Origin: an uncultured Aeromonadales bacterium
Lineage (GTDB): Bacteria; Pseudomonadota; Gammaproteobacteria; Enterobacterales; Succinivibrionaceae
Assembly (NCBI GenBank): GCA_902761645.1
Contig: CACWLF010000020.1
Location: 7,250 to 39,885, forward strand
Direction of reading: 5' to 3'
Length of the DNA stretch: 32,636 nucleotides
A program made the translations under genes and the position numbers. Below are positions 1 through 9,062 of the stretch, in pieces (position 1 is the first letter of the stretch; the number at the start of each line of letters is the position of its first letter). The notes beneath the pieces were generated by a model. It did no database searches. It was given only the letters and a program-made list of their open reading frames with translations, and was not told where the DNA came from.

Positions 1-99
1 GAATTTTTGGATGATCCTGTACTGCTGGAACTTCCTGAAGAACTTGATTGATTCATTGAATTTTTGGATGATCCTGTACTGCTGGAACTTCCTGAAGAA
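1..99 (-). repeat. In-frame 57-bp tandem repeat in the trbL tail
   Basis: A 42-bp stretch at 1-42 is repeated exactly at 58-99, a period of 57 bp or 19 codons. It encodes Ser/Gly/Thr/Asn-rich sequence (SSSGSSSSTGSSKNS) in the TrbL tail. The array runs to the window edge, so the copy number is unknown. Such coding repeats can change length by slippage. Confidence 0.85.
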
Positions 100-1238
100 T
101 TTGAGTTTTTGGAGTTGTTTCGTTCTTGTCTAAGTTCCTGATATTGTTGATAAACACCTCCTGCCGCAGCTGCTACTTTACCTGTAGTTGCTGCTGCAAC
201 TGCTGTACCTGTTGCTACACTTGTAACAGTTCCCGAAGCGGTACTTTTTGCCATTTTAGCCATATTACCATCAGAATTGGCAAAATTAGCTCCAACTAAG
301 CCAGCAAGCAATGATGGTAATGTACCACCGATAAACAAAAAACAAATAGGTATTAGCGTCAATATACAAGTAGGTATCAGCGCATCTGCTATTTTTATAT
401 CATCTTGCTTTAGCACATTATTAATTTGTGCCATTAAACCTTGTAATGTTCCTGTACCTACAAACATATCAGTTAGGATTGAACATAGAAAAAGCATCAT
501 AAAAAATTGAAGGCTGGTTGCTATGACCGATTTGAAATAGTTGATAGATGATTCTCTCATCCACTTGCATCCCCCGAATCCCAAAATGAAAGTTCCGGCA
601 TAAATTTGACAAATTAAAATTATTTGCAGCATCAATATCTTAATTGCCAGATATACAAAGATGAAGAATACAAGAACTGCTGCTATAGCAAAGAAAATGT
701 AGGTAACAACCAGTGCAAGACTTGTGTCTAATAATCCTTTATCTGGTAATCCCGTGAACATTCCTACAACTGTACTAGCACCCTGAGATACGATCAACGC
801 CGGAAGTTTACCATTTCCTCCCTCATGAATGTCTGGAATACCTGCTCCAATACCTGCTACAGTTTCAATACCATCAACAAAACTTGTGGCTATTTCTGTT
901 CCATGAAGCGCTAAATAGAAGAAAAAGCCTGTTGTAACTATAAATTTACAAAGTTCAGCAACAATCTCACCAAATTCAGCTTGTTTTAAAGCCATTTCAA
1001 TTGCTGTCCATGCAAGAGAAATACCTGCCAAAGTCCAAAATAAAGCATTGACATATTTCCAGACAGTGAACTCAAATGCTTTAGCACTGTTTAAAATTGT
1101 TGTGTCCAACATATTCAGCGAATGTTGTATGGTACCTGCACGTTCAGCAGCTCCTGTGCCCGCTAAAACTTCAGGAATTGCTAATAGCGATATGAGAAGT
1201 ACGAATACAAAAAAAACAGATTTTGGGATTCGTGTCAT
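1..1238 (-). CDS. trbL: TrbL, inner-membrane channel subunit of a P-type conjugation system (C-terminus off the left edge)
   Basis: This is a polytopic membrane protein of the TrbL/VirB6 family, expected to form the inner-membrane part of the mating channel. The 412 codons visible have no stop before the edge. Reading from the ATG at 1238 there is a signal-like start (MTRIPKSVFFVFVLLIS), then several hydrophobic segments. These include one near residues 60-85, one after the LPDKG motif (ALVVTYIFFAIAAVLVFFIF) and a pair flanking the ALIPTC stretch. An Ala/Thr-rich and then Ser/Gly/Asn-rich hydrophilic tail follows, typical of TrbL. The start lies 6 nt after the trbJ stop and the AAGGA ribosome site sits inside trbJ. 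In RP4 the entry-exclusion gene trbK lies between trbJ and trbL; there is no room for it here. The family is clear from position, topology and tail; the total length is unknown. Confidence 0.88.
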   Translation of the reverse strand, partial: MTRIPKSVFFVFVLLISLLAIPEVLAGTGAAERAGTIQHSLNMLDTTILNSAKAFEFTVWKYVNALFWTLAGISLAWTAIEMALKQAEFGEIVAELCKFIVTTGFFFYLALHGTEIATSFVDGIETVAGIGAGIPDIHEGGNGKLPALIVSQGASTVVGMFTGLPDKGLLDTSLALVVTYIFFAIAAVLVFFIFVYLAIKILMLQIILICQIYAGTFILGFGGCKWMRESSINYFKSVIATSLQFFMMLFLCSILTDMFVGTGTLQGLMAQINNVLKQDDIKIADALIPTCILTLIPICFLFIGGTLPSLLAGLVGANFANSDGNMAKMAKSTASGTVTSVATGTAVAAATTGKVAAAAGGVYQQYQELRQERNNSKNSNSSGSSSSTGSSKNSMNQSSSSGSSSSTGSSKN

Positions 1239-1244
1239 TTAATA

Positions 1245-2075
1245 TTATCTTCCTTTATAGGATTTCCATTCTTTTTCGATCCAGTCATTAAGTTCATCAT
1301 ATTGTTGTTCAAGAGAACGTCTAAATTCTTTATGTTCAGCCTTCCTGTCAGTTTCTTTAGTGAGTTCGTTTGAAGCTCTTTCTTCTAATTTAATTAAGAT
1401 TTCATAGTTAATTTGTCGTTGCGCTAATAATTGCTTGTTGAGTAGCATCATATTTGCACGCATATCTTCCAAGATTTGCCCCTCTTTTGAATCATCTTCA
1501 ACTCTTCTGGATTCTTTTTCTTTAATCATTTTATCTATAGTTTCAGCATCTTTTGCAATCAAGTTAGCCGGAGAACCAGGTGCGTCAGGATCTGTATCAA
1601 ATTTTATCTGTTTATTAACAGCATCAAATTTTGCCAGAGTGTCTCTAATGCTTTGGCTGCAAGCTTCAGCATTAAGAGTCTTACTTGAAAGCTTATCGCA
1701 AATCGTAGCAAGTTCCCTGTTGCTTGCGGTTGCAATAGCGTTATAGGTATCGACTGTCTGGTTGAAAAGTGCCACAGAGTTTCGATAACTATCCATTAAT
1801 GAACTCAAATCATGAATATTCTTAAAGCTATCAACTAATCCTGTATATTGATTTTTAACGTACTCATATTGGTTGTAGAGAGTAGTGTACTGAGCAATCA
1901 TCATGTCATAGTCAGCAATATGATGCTCAAGTTCAGTCATCGTGTCTTTTATCCATGAGGTTACGTCATTTGATAAAACAGCGCCATCGAATGTTGGTAT
2001 TCCTGAAGAAATACAGTTAGTTGATAATGTCAAAGCTATAACTGTTCCCATTAACTTACTTTTAATTTTTTTCAT
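1245..2075 (-). CDS. trbJ: TrbJ, VirB5-like periplasmic pilus-tip/assembly protein
   Basis: This 276-residue exported protein matches TrbJ by position between trbI and trbL and by architecture. It has a Lys-rich start and a hydrophobic signal peptide (MKKIKSKLMGTVIALTLST), then a mostly alpha-helical, heptad-rich body with Tyr/Gln-rich helices (QYTTLYNQYEYVKNQYTGL). Residues beyond about 200 are highly charged and coiled-coil-like. TrbJ/VirB5 proteins are minor pilus components thought to contact the recipient cell. The ATG at 2075 has an AAGGA site 7 nt upstream. It lies 20 nt after trbI and is surely cotranscribed with it. Sequence conservation in this family is low, so the call leans on operon position, signal peptide and helical profile. 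Confidence 0.85.
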   Translation of the reverse strand: MKKIKSKLMGTVIALTLSTNCISSGIPTFDGAVLSNDVTSWIKDTMTELEHHIADYDMMIAQYTTLYNQYEYVKNQYTGLVDSFKNIHDLSSLMDSYRNSVALFNQTVDTYNAIATASNRELATICDKLSSKTLNAEACSQSIRDTLAKFDAVNKQIKFDTDPDAPGSPANLIAKDAETIDKMIKEKESRRVEDDSKEGQILEDMRANMMLLNKQLLAQRQINYEILIKLEERASNELTKETDRKAEHKEFRRSLEQQYDELNDWIEKEWKSYKGR

Positions 2076-2095
2076 AATTAATCCTTGGTTTTTAT

Positions 2096-3580
2096 TTAAT
2101 ATTGATAATCATGATATGAACCTGTTACGGTGATATCTTTTGTAACCATTACATTTATACGGAAACCTGGTCTAACTGTCAGAGTCGGAGCTATATTCAT
2201 ATTTTTCTTAATTAATTCTGATGAGGTCTGACTCATCTGAGAACCGGAAGATGAAGCAAGTTCATTAGAAAATGACTTGGAATCATCACTGTTAGATGTT
2301 CTGTCAGCCGCCCACGCTCCGCCAGCTGAGATAACTGATAACAATATTGATGAACCAAATAATCTTAAGTAATGATTATTAACCTCATCAGTAACTCCAG
2401 AGTAACCCCCTTGATCTGTTCCCGGCATATTGCCTATATCAAGACTTCTTCCGTCGGGAAATATGATACGTTGCCATCCTAGGAGGATTCTTTCCTGCCC
2501 ATAAATAACATTTGCACTGTAACCGCCAATAAGGCGTGAACCTTGTGGTATGAGTAAATATTTACCTCGTGCAGTGTCATATACATTTTGACTTACCTGA
2601 GCTGTTACCTGTCCCGGTAAATCAGAGTTGATACCTGTAATTAATGTTGCAGGTATAACTGTACCTGTTAATATTGAATATTGGGCTGGTCTCAAAACTT
2701 GTGAGTTTAGCATCCACTTTGTAGGATCAGGAGTTCTGGATTCAAAATCAGTTATTGTTCTATTATTTCCATTTGAATTACCGGAGGTAAAAGCATTGTA
2801 AGAACTTTCAATGCCGCTTCCTGTATTCATTTTGAGTTGAGCCATTCTTTGATTAAAAATTTCTTCAGCCCCTCCGTTTTGCATATAAGCAAGTTTTTGA
2901 CGTTCAGAACTTAAATGAGATTTAGGATCTGTCACGATTTCATGGCGTGTAAAATCTGCTTGAGTTCGTGATGTTATAGCGTTGTTAAACAATTCAATTT
3001 TTTTAGCTCGAATTTGAGCTGTTTCTTGTTTTTCTAATTCAATGTCAGCATCATCAGCTCTTGGAGGTATCGATAAATTATTATGTCGAGGGACTAGTGG
3101 CATCTCGCTTTTATCTGTTTGATCAATTTTTTGAATTTCAGATGATTGTTTGTCGTCCTCATCAGAAGATTTTGTAAAACCTCCTGTTTTGGGTAGCGCA
3201 GGTGCTTTATATTCTGAAGTAGTACCTCTAGATAAATCAACACCTTGCATTGCGCTAATATAACGATCATGATTTACCGTGTTTTGTTTGAGTGCATTTA
3301 CATCTGAAACAGTCTGATTTTCTGTTGTTGTGAACAGCGAGTAAATAAGCAATAATGAAAGTAGAAACAAAATACCAAGAATAACAGACATTATCAATTT
3401 GTTATTTGTCCATTTCAATCCTGTTGATATTCGTGCTTCTTTTTCAACATCACCTATTTCTTTGTTTTCATCAACAGTGTTTTGATCCTTTTCTTGAGCA
3501 TCTGAATTTTCTGTTTGTATGTCTCGTTCGTTTTCTGTATATTCTTTAGGCGTATTGGTGTTGTCATTTGCGTCAGTCAT
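2096..3580 (-). CDS. trbI: TrbI, VirB10-like core-complex protein
   Basis: This 494-residue protein spans the periplasm and links inner and outer membranes in the conjugation core complex. It has an acidic cytoplasmic N-terminus (residues 1-60), one membrane segment near residues 64-84 (MSVILGILFLLSLLLIYSLF), a long hydrophilic linker and a C-terminal TrbI/VirB10 beta-barrel domain. Conserved stretches of that domain include TGTVIPATLITGINSDLPGQ, YLLIPQGSRLIGGY and GWQRIIFPDGRSLDI. The C-terminus carries the usual loop-helix region followed by VRPGFRINVMVTKDI. Its start overlaps the trbH end by 8 nt, with an AAGGAG site inside trbH, which indicates translational coupling. The length is close to the usual 460-490. 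Confidence 0.95.
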   Translation of the reverse strand: MTDANDNTNTPKEYTENERDIQTENSDAQEKDQNTVDENKEIGDVEKEARISTGLKWTNNKLIMSVILGILFLLSLLLIYSLFTTTENQTVSDVNALKQNTVNHDRYISAMQGVDLSRGTTSEYKAPALPKTGGFTKSSDEDDKQSSEIQKIDQTDKSEMPLVPRHNNLSIPPRADDADIELEKQETAQIRAKKIELFNNAITSRTQADFTRHEIVTDPKSHLSSERQKLAYMQNGGAEEIFNQRMAQLKMNTGSGIESSYNAFTSGNSNGNNRTITDFESRTPDPTKWMLNSQVLRPAQYSILTGTVIPATLITGINSDLPGQVTAQVSQNVYDTARGKYLLIPQGSRLIGGYSANVIYGQERILLGWQRIIFPDGRSLDIGNMPGTDQGGYSGVTDEVNNHYLRLFGSSILLSVISAGGAWAADRTSNSDDSKSFSNELASSSGSQMSQTSSELIKKNMNIAPTLTVRPGFRINVMVTKDITVTGSYHDYQY

Positions 3581-4016
3581 TTGCTACTCCTTGATCGGTT
3601 GTGCTTGACCATTTGGATAATGTATTACCATTTGAAAATGATTTAACGAACTTCTTATTTCCTACAAGCAGAATAACTCTTACAGTCTGATCCTGATTAT
3701 CAGCAATAAAACTGAACTTTAAACCGCTACCTGCATTTTCCGAAATTGAAAAACCAAAACTTCTTAATTTATCTTTAAGTTGAGTAGCAAATTGATCATT
3801 TGGTTTTATTGAATGAAAATCTAGTTGAGTTTTAGCTGGCGGATATTGCCATGCAATAAACTCAACAATATCAGATGTTATTGCACTGAGATGTTCTTGA
3901 GTAATAGTTGCAGAGAAGCAACTTCCCATAGTGCCTTGCATGTTTGTCGTGCAACCACTGCATAAAGCAACCAATAATCCACAAATTAATGCACACTTTC
4001 TGTTGATAATTTTCAT
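3573..4016 (-). CDS. trbH: TrbH-like lipoprotein (VirB7-position)
   Basis: This 147-residue predicted outer-membrane lipoprotein sits between trbG and trbI, the place of RP4 trbH, which is also a lipoprotein. The signal peptide (residues 1-21) ends in the lipobox LCSGC with Cys22 as the lipidated residue. The rest resembles a small alpha/beta domain, with a helical part near VEFIAWQYPPAKTQLDF and then strands near GLKFSFIADNQDQTVRVILL. In this role it would stabilise the TrbG-TrbI outer-membrane core. The ATG at 4016 has a good AGGAAG site. TrbH sequences diverge strongly, so the name rests on order, size and lipobox. Confidence 0.8.
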   Translation of the reverse strand: MKIINRKCALICGLLVALCSGCTTNMQGTMGSCFSATITQEHLSAITSDIVEFIAWQYPPAKTQLDFHSIKPNDQFATQLKDKLRSFGFSISENAGSGLKFSFIADNQDQTVRVILLVGNKKFVKSFSNGNTLSKWSSTTDQGVAND

Positions 4017-4027
4017 TGAGTAACTTC

Positions 4028-4972
4028 CTACCTTGATTTTGTGATTGTAACTTTTTGTTGATTAGAGCCAACACCAACTATAAGTACAGCTTTATCAAAT
4101 AATGCATCAACTATGAATTTATGATTTATATATCTGAAATTTACTAAAACATCTTCATTTGTTGCTTTATCCTGTACCATAAAAGTAGGGATCTCTGATG
4201 AAGATACAGTTGCTGGCAATTCGATAACAGTTTGACGACCGTTGTTGTACACTCTAATAGGAGTCCATGATTGACCGTTGCTATCAATTTTGTAATTAAA
4301 ATCAAGATTATCGATAGATTCGCCTGTTTCTGGAATAATCTTTGAAGATTTAATATCTTGAGAGTAATGTCTAATAGCGTTGAACTTACGCTGAATCTCG
4401 TTTGGATATGTAAAAGACACCATCGGCATGAATTTAGTCTTGTGACTGCCAAGATTAATGTTATATGTTCTTCTGTTAGTTGTTACAACAACATTAGTTT
4501 TAATTCCAACGTCAAGAGGTTTAACAATTATGTGCTGTATTTCATCTTCTCCTGAACCGGTTATCGCTGGTTCTAATAACCAGCGACTAGTATCTCCAAG
4601 ATGCAATGTGTTGATTTGTTCACCTGGCTGTAGTGCTATATCACATACCTGTAGTACAGCGCATACAACATCAATCGATTGAGCACCATAAACAAAAATT
4701 ACTTCTCCTGCTTGTCCAGTGATCGGTGATGTATTAGCAGACTTTTTTCTAAAATCTTCAGAAATTTTAAGAGCTGTTTTTTCTTGCTGACTTAAAACAT
4801 ATTCACGACCAGAAAAATATTTTTCTTCATACGAAGAACTATTGGCAGAATATGATTTTTGAGGTGTGTTGCTATCTTCATTTACGTTTGAAGCTACAAT
4901 GACATCTTCAGCTAAAGCTAGATTTGATAAGCATAATGTACCAATTGTTATTATTTTTTTCGTTATTTTCAT
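4028..4972 (-). CDS. trbG: TrbG, VirB9-like outer-membrane core protein
   Basis: TrbG/VirB9 proteins form the periplasmic and outer-membrane ring of the conjugation channel with TrbI. The N-terminus is a signal peptide (MKITKKIITIGTLCLSNLALA, cut before Glu). An N-terminal VirB9 domain contains VVCAVLQVCDIALQPGEQI, and the C-terminal beta-sandwich has WTPIRVYNNGRQTVIELP and later VNFRYINHKFIVDALFDKA. I chose the ATG at 4972. It starts the signal peptide directly and has GGTGG 5 nt upstream; the in-frame ATG at 4984 would add four residues with no ribosome site at a useful distance. The gene follows trbF with almost no gap. Confidence 0.93.
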   Translation of the reverse strand: MKITKKIITIGTLCLSNLALAEDVIVASNVNEDSNTPQKSYSANSSSYEEKYFSGREYVLSQQEKTALKISEDFRKKSANTSPITGQAGEVIFVYGAQSIDVVCAVLQVCDIALQPGEQINTLHLGDTSRWLLEPAITGSGEDEIQHIIVKPLDVGIKTNVVVTTNRRTYNINLGSHKTKFMPMVSFTYPNEIQRKFNAIRHYSQDIKSSKIIPETGESIDNLDFNYKIDSNGQSWTPIRVYNNGRQTVIELPATVSSSEIPTFMVQDKATNEDVLVNFRYINHKFIVDALFDKAVLIVGVGSNQQKVTITKSR

Positions 4973-4987
4973 ATAAACCACCATCTT

Positions 4988-5677
4988 TTATTGAATTTCT
5001 TGCCACGAAAAGTTTTGAATATAAATGCCTGCCGGATTGTCTCTGATCATTTCTTCTGTAAAATTAACAGGATCTATGATGTATATTGTGATTAACGCTT
5101 TCATGTGTAATAAATTTTTTTCTTTGCCGCTTCTGTCTCTAATGTGTTCTTCCCACTCAACATAGTATGTAGTATCAGATTGTGCTAATATTGATGTTAT
5201 CTCAACAGACACCATCTCTTTTTCAGATCTTGTAAATGGATTATTTGGGCGTTCAGCACCTAAATATTCATTCATAGAAAGAATTGCTGGATCAGTTGAT
5301 TGTAGTTTGTTATACAAACGCCTAATCATATTAGCCTGAACCTGAATATCCGGCGTAACGCTTCTGGCATCTTCAATGAAAGTAGCCAGTGTTGAACGAA
5401 TAACTCTCTCATTTCTGAAAGTTGATATTTGTAATGGACCGCTGGTTGCTGCAACGTGACCTAATTTGTCAACTTCAATTACATATGGGATGTATTTAGA
5501 TTTTGTTGAGTTATAAACCATTCCAAATGCACAAATTAGAGCTATTAGCAGTGATGTTGCAGTTAAAGCTCTCCACAATTTAAGTGCTGAGATATTAGAT
5601 GCAATGTAATCGTTCCATTGTCTTGATGCGTTTAAGAATGGATTATTTGCTTTTGCTGTTTCATTTACTTTCTTCAT
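4988..5677 (-). CDS. trbF: TrbF, VirB8-like inner-membrane assembly factor
   Basis: This 229-residue bitopic protein has a short cytoplasmic N-terminus, one membrane segment near residues 36-55 (RALTATSLLIALICAFGMVY) and a periplasmic NTF2-like domain. That domain shows the TrbF pattern YIPYVIEVDKLGHVAATSGP, then a helical part (ATFIEDARSV..., NMIRRLYNKL) and strands ending in GIYIQNFSWQEIQ. VirB8/TrbF proteins seed assembly of the inner-membrane complex. The start lies inside the end of trbE (17-nt overlap) with a GGAG site 9 nt upstream, so translation is probably coupled. The length is normal for the family. Confidence 0.93.
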   Translation of the reverse strand: MKKVNETAKANNPFLNASRQWNDYIASNISALKLWRALTATSLLIALICAFGMVYNSTKSKYIPYVIEVDKLGHVAATSGPLQISTFRNERVIRSTLATFIEDARSVTPDIQVQANMIRRLYNKLQSTDPAILSMNEYLGAERPNNPFTRSEKEMVSVEITSILAQSDTTYYVEWEEHIRDRSGKEKNLLHMKALITIYIIDPVNFTEEMIRDNPAGIYIQNFSWQEIQ

Positions 5678-8225
5678 TTAAATAACTCCAATCAACATTT
5701 CTTTCTTGTAACCAATATACAGCCCAATCTTCACCATAAATTTTTTCCAGCTCTTTAATTCGAACTATAGAATCTTTATCAGAAGCTCCTACAAAACTTA
5801 ACGCAACTTGACCGAGTGCAAGTTCAAATAACCTGCGCCCTTGTTCTGACATATAGTAATATTGACGTTTTGGAATCATGCTCGATATGATTTGTATTTG
5901 ACGCTTATTCAATCCCATGCTTTGATAAAGTTTTGCATTGTTTTCATCTTTGGCGTAAACATTAGCAAGGAATATCTTTGTAGCTGTTGATTCAGTAATT
6001 ACATCAAGAATTCCTGAATTTGATGCATCTGATAATGATTGAGTTGCCATGATAACGGCACAGTTGGCTTTACGCAAAACTTTAAGCCATTCACGTATTT
6101 TTTGCTTGAAAACATCATTGCCAAGCATAAGCCAAGCTTCATCAAGAAATATTACTGACGGTTGTCCTTTTAGATTTTTTTCAATTCTCCTGAATAAATA
6201 TAGAAGTACAGGTAAAGAGTATTTAGAATTCAGATTCATTAAATCTTCAATTTCAAAAGTACAAAAATCTGAAAATGACAGTTGATCGTCTCTTGCATCA
6301 AGTAAACTTCCCAGCAAGCCAGATATGGTATATGGTTTAAGTGTATCTCTTATCGCATTATCCTGAACAATGTTAGAGAAATCTGTAAGTGTTTTAGAAC
6401 CAGATTGATACATATTTTCTATTGCGGAAGCAATAGCATTTCTTTGAATTGGTGAAATTACTAAATTATTTAGAAAGAGAATATCTTCAATCCATCCTGC
6501 TGCCCATGCACGATCTGACTGAGTTTCAAGATATTGCAGAGGACAGAAGTTAAGTTGTGACTCATCACTGCTACCTAAAGCGAAATGTTGACCGCCAACA
6601 GCTTTAGTCAACGGATACATACTCATTCCTTTATCAAAAGCATAGATTTGCATATTGTCATATCTGCGAAATTGAGCTGCTAAAGTTGCGAGCAGTGTTG
6701 ATTTACCGGAACCTGTCGGACCGAAAATCAGTGTATGTCCTAAATCTCTAACGTGCAGATTCAGTCTAAAAGGAGTAGAACCATTTGTAACACAATACAT
6801 CAAAGCTGGTGAATTATCAGGATACATCGGGTTAGGGCATTTTTCTGAACCTGTCCAGATGGTATTTGTTGGGATCATGTCAGCGAGATTAAGTGTATGC
6901 ATGATTGGCTGACGAAGATTATGATAGTGACCTGGAAGACTGTCGATATATGCAGCTGGTGCATTAATTGTTTCAATTCGTGCTCCAAAACCTAAGCGCA
7001 TAATCTGTCTTTGGCAATACTTTAAATCAGAGTCTAACTGATCTTTGTTTATTGAATAAATAATAATTACTGATGTATAAAGTCCTGCACTTACATACTG
7101 TGATTTTACTTCTGTTATTGCGACTTCCGTATCTTCACGCATTGCAACGGCATCAAGATCTATTTTTCCGGAATTGGTGTTAAAAATCTGATCAAAAAAA
7201 CCTCTTTCTTTCTGTTTCCATTTTTTTCTGAATTTCTCAAGCAGAGATAATGATTGCGTCTCATCCATAAATACAAATCTGGTATTCCATCTGTATTCAC
7301 AGTCCAGTTCAGCTAAAATATTTAAAATACCTGGTACTGAATCGTTTGGAAATCCTTCAATATTAATTACACCTATATATGTATCATCAATTTTCGGAGT
7401 TAGTGCCGCATAGAAATCATGAGCACCAAGTTGTTGATCTAAATACATAAGTTGCGATGGCAAACGTATTGGATGATTATTTCCGGTTATACAGTAATTT
7501 AAATGTTCAAGTAAACGATCACATGTAACGTTTTGTCCATCAATTTCTGTGTTCTCGACTGAAAGTCGCTTTAATTTAACGGCAATAGATAATTTTTGTT
7601 CAATTTGAACAATCTGATTTTTAAATTTACGAATTAAATCATTTGTAGATTTTGAATTGCTCTTTTTTTCTTGTACAGAAGTATCTACAATCATTAAATT
7701 CTGAATTTTCTGTACGGACAGCATCGGTGGAATCCAGACTATAGTAAGAATATTTTTACTTTCATATACTTTGTTAAATTTATCACCGGAGAAATAATGT
7801 CTGCGTTCTTGATCAATTAAGTATGAAACCGGATCTTTGAAATGCGAATCTTTTGCATTAGAGTAACTGTCGGTTGAGGTGCGAACCAAATCTGTATATA
7901 TGATCCATTCCTCGCCTAAGTCCTTGATCGCATTATTAAAAAAAACCGATAATTGTTCCTGTTCTTCATCTGAAGAGGAAGCTGTATCAGGAGTAGTGTA
8001 TTCATATGCTGCAATTAATGAACCGTCTTTACAAACAATGATTCCATTGTCAATTTCTGCTGCATAGTTAAGAATGTCACCAAAGCCACATCTGTTTTTG
8101 TAAGAACTGAAGTATTTTTTATTTTTTAAAATTACATTAATTGAATCAATGTACAGCAGTGTAGTGATTATTCCGATAATAAAAACAACTAATGCAACAA
8201 GATAAACTAAATTCATGATATCCAT
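5661..8225 (-). CDS. trbE: TrbE, VirB4-family conjugation ATPase
   Basis: This 854-residue ATPase powers pilus assembly and DNA transfer in the inner-membrane complex. One N-terminal membrane segment (residues about 7-27) is followed by the CagE/TrbE/VirB N-domain and a RecA-like C-terminal domain. That domain has Walker A GPTGSGKST (502-510), Walker B VIFLDEAW (691-698) and the ATQS motif (727-730). RP4 TrbE has nearly the same length, so the protein looks complete. Its start codon overlaps the trbD stop as TAATG. No key residue is missing. It is the largest gene of the operon and the best anchor for family-level placement. Confidence 0.97.
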   Translation of the reverse strand: MDIMNLVYLVALVVFIIGIITTLLYIDSINVILKNKKYFSSYKNRCGFGDILNYAAEIDNGIIVCKDGSLIAAYEYTTPDTASSSDEEQEQLSVFFNNAIKDLGEEWIIYTDLVRTSTDSYSNAKDSHFKDPVSYLIDQERRHYFSGDKFNKVYESKNILTIVWIPPMLSVQKIQNLMIVDTSVQEKKSNSKSTNDLIRKFKNQIVQIEQKLSIAVKLKRLSVENTEIDGQNVTCDRLLEHLNYCITGNNHPIRLPSQLMYLDQQLGAHDFYAALTPKIDDTYIGVINIEGFPNDSVPGILNILAELDCEYRWNTRFVFMDETQSLSLLEKFRKKWKQKERGFFDQIFNTNSGKIDLDAVAMREDTEVAITEVKSQYVSAGLYTSVIIIYSINKDQLDSDLKYCQRQIMRLGFGARIETINAPAAYIDSLPGHYHNLRQPIMHTLNLADMIPTNTIWTGSEKCPNPMYPDNSPALMYCVTNGSTPFRLNLHVRDLGHTLIFGPTGSGKSTLLATLAAQFRRYDNMQIYAFDKGMSMYPLTKAVGGQHFALGSSDESQLNFCPLQYLETQSDRAWAAGWIEDILFLNNLVISPIQRNAIASAIENMYQSGSKTLTDFSNIVQDNAIRDTLKPYTISGLLGSLLDARDDQLSFSDFCTFEIEDLMNLNSKYSLPVLLYLFRRIEKNLKGQPSVIFLDEAWLMLGNDVFKQKIREWLKVLRKANCAVIMATQSLSDASNSGILDVITESTATKIFLANVYAKDENNAKLYQSMGLNKRQIQIISSMIPKRQYYYMSEQGRRLFELALGQVALSFVGASDKDSIVRIKELEKIYGEDWAVYWLQERNVDWSYLNEESK

Positions 8226-8569
8226 TATTTATACCCATAACCTGATCTGGTAAATCCGCTTTTAAAATTTTGTCTGTACGTTGAATTTGAATCTTTGTGC
8301 ATGATGTGTGTATGAGCAGGAAAATATCCTTGTAAAAATTTCATGTTAGACAAATAAACTTTTCTCATAAGTGGATCAGCCTTATTAATTCTGCGAGCTG
8401 CGGCTAATGTGATTATCCAGAAGCCTATACCAATAATGGTTGTCTCAATTGATTGACCAAAAAAAACGGTGACAAAAGCAAGTAATGCGGAACACATAAC
8501 AACTTCACGATCACCACCCATAAATGTATTGGTTCGATTCAAAGACCGATGTATTGGTACTGTTCTCAT
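8225..8569 (-). CDS. trbD: TrbD, VirB3-like inner-membrane protein
   Basis: This 114-residue protein starts with the TrbD signature: IHRSLNR at residues 6-12, then GGDRE at 18-22. Two short hydrophobic stretches follow (about residues 23-38 and 43-58), then a basic cytoplasmic tail. VirB3/TrbD proteins work with the TrbE/VirB4 ATPase and are fused to it in some systems, which fits the one-base overlap with trbE. A GGAG site lies upstream of the ATG at 8569. The length is slightly above the usual 100-105 residues because of a Tyr/Ser/Gly-rich tail. Confidence 0.92.
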   Translation of the reverse strand: MRTVPIHRSLNRTNTFMGGDREVVMCSALLAFVTVFFGQSIETTIIGIGFWIITLAAARRINKADPLMRKVYLSNMKFLQGYFPAHTHIMHKDSNSTYRQNFKSGFTRSGYGYK

Positions 8570-8624
8570 TTTTGATTGTCTCCGTCTTTTATTTTTTTTT
8601 GGTTATATTGGCAAGAATTTTTAT

Positions 8625-9047
8625 TTAAATAAGTTCATCGCAATTTATAAAATTAAAACATTTGCTGGTCTCTTCAAAAATGACTTTATGACTATTATTG
8701 ATATAAGCAATTTCAGCACCTGTTGCTGTAGTTGAAGTACCCCCAAACACACTGATAATTTTGTTTCCTGCAATCAGCAAAGAACAAACAAGAATTAAAT
8801 AAATTACTGATTTTAAGAAACCTGAAATTTCTCCTCCAAAAATGAGTGTTGCACCGGAAGCCACAATGCCAATAACTGCAATAGCCTGAGCTACAGGTCC
8901 GGTTAAAGAATTTTTTAAAGATGTTAGTGCAGAGTCATAAGGCATAGTTGTTGCCATAGCCAAATCAGGCAATAAAGATAAGCAACAAAATGCAACTAGA
9001 CTTAAAAAGTTATAACGATTATTTTTAAAAAAATTGAAAAATTTCAT
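8625..9047 (-). CDS. trbC: TrbC, VirB2-like pilin precursor
   Basis: This 140-residue pilin precursor has a long signal peptide (to about residue 32, ending LAMA before TT) and two hydrophobic helices. They lie near residues 51-70 (PVAQAIAVIGIVASGATLIF) and 78-96 (LKSVIYLILVCSLLIAGNK), joined by a short GGEISG loop. A roughly 40-residue tail follows. In RP4 the TrbC precursor is trimmed at both ends and then made circular by TraF. The long tail here would also have to be removed, but no TraF-like protease lies in this window. A GAGGAT site stands just before the ATG. Confidence 0.92.
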   Translation of the reverse strand: MKFFNFFKNNRYNFLSLVAFCCLSLLPDLAMATTMPYDSALTSLKNSLTGPVAQAIAVIGIVASGATLIFGGEISGFLKSVIYLILVCSLLIAGNKIISVFGGTSTTATGAEIAYINNSHKVIFEETSKCFNFINCDELI

Positions 9048-9062
9048 TTTATCCTCACTTAA

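Noticed and set aside
277-510. Plus-strand frames at 277-510 and 1048-1242
   Set aside because: They are antisense to trbL, whose minus-strand frame is continuous and has the expected membrane profile.
3871-4077. 68-codon minus-strand frame between trbG and trbH
   Set aside because: It overlaps the start of the trbH lipoprotein in a different frame; trbH has the ribosome site and lipobox.
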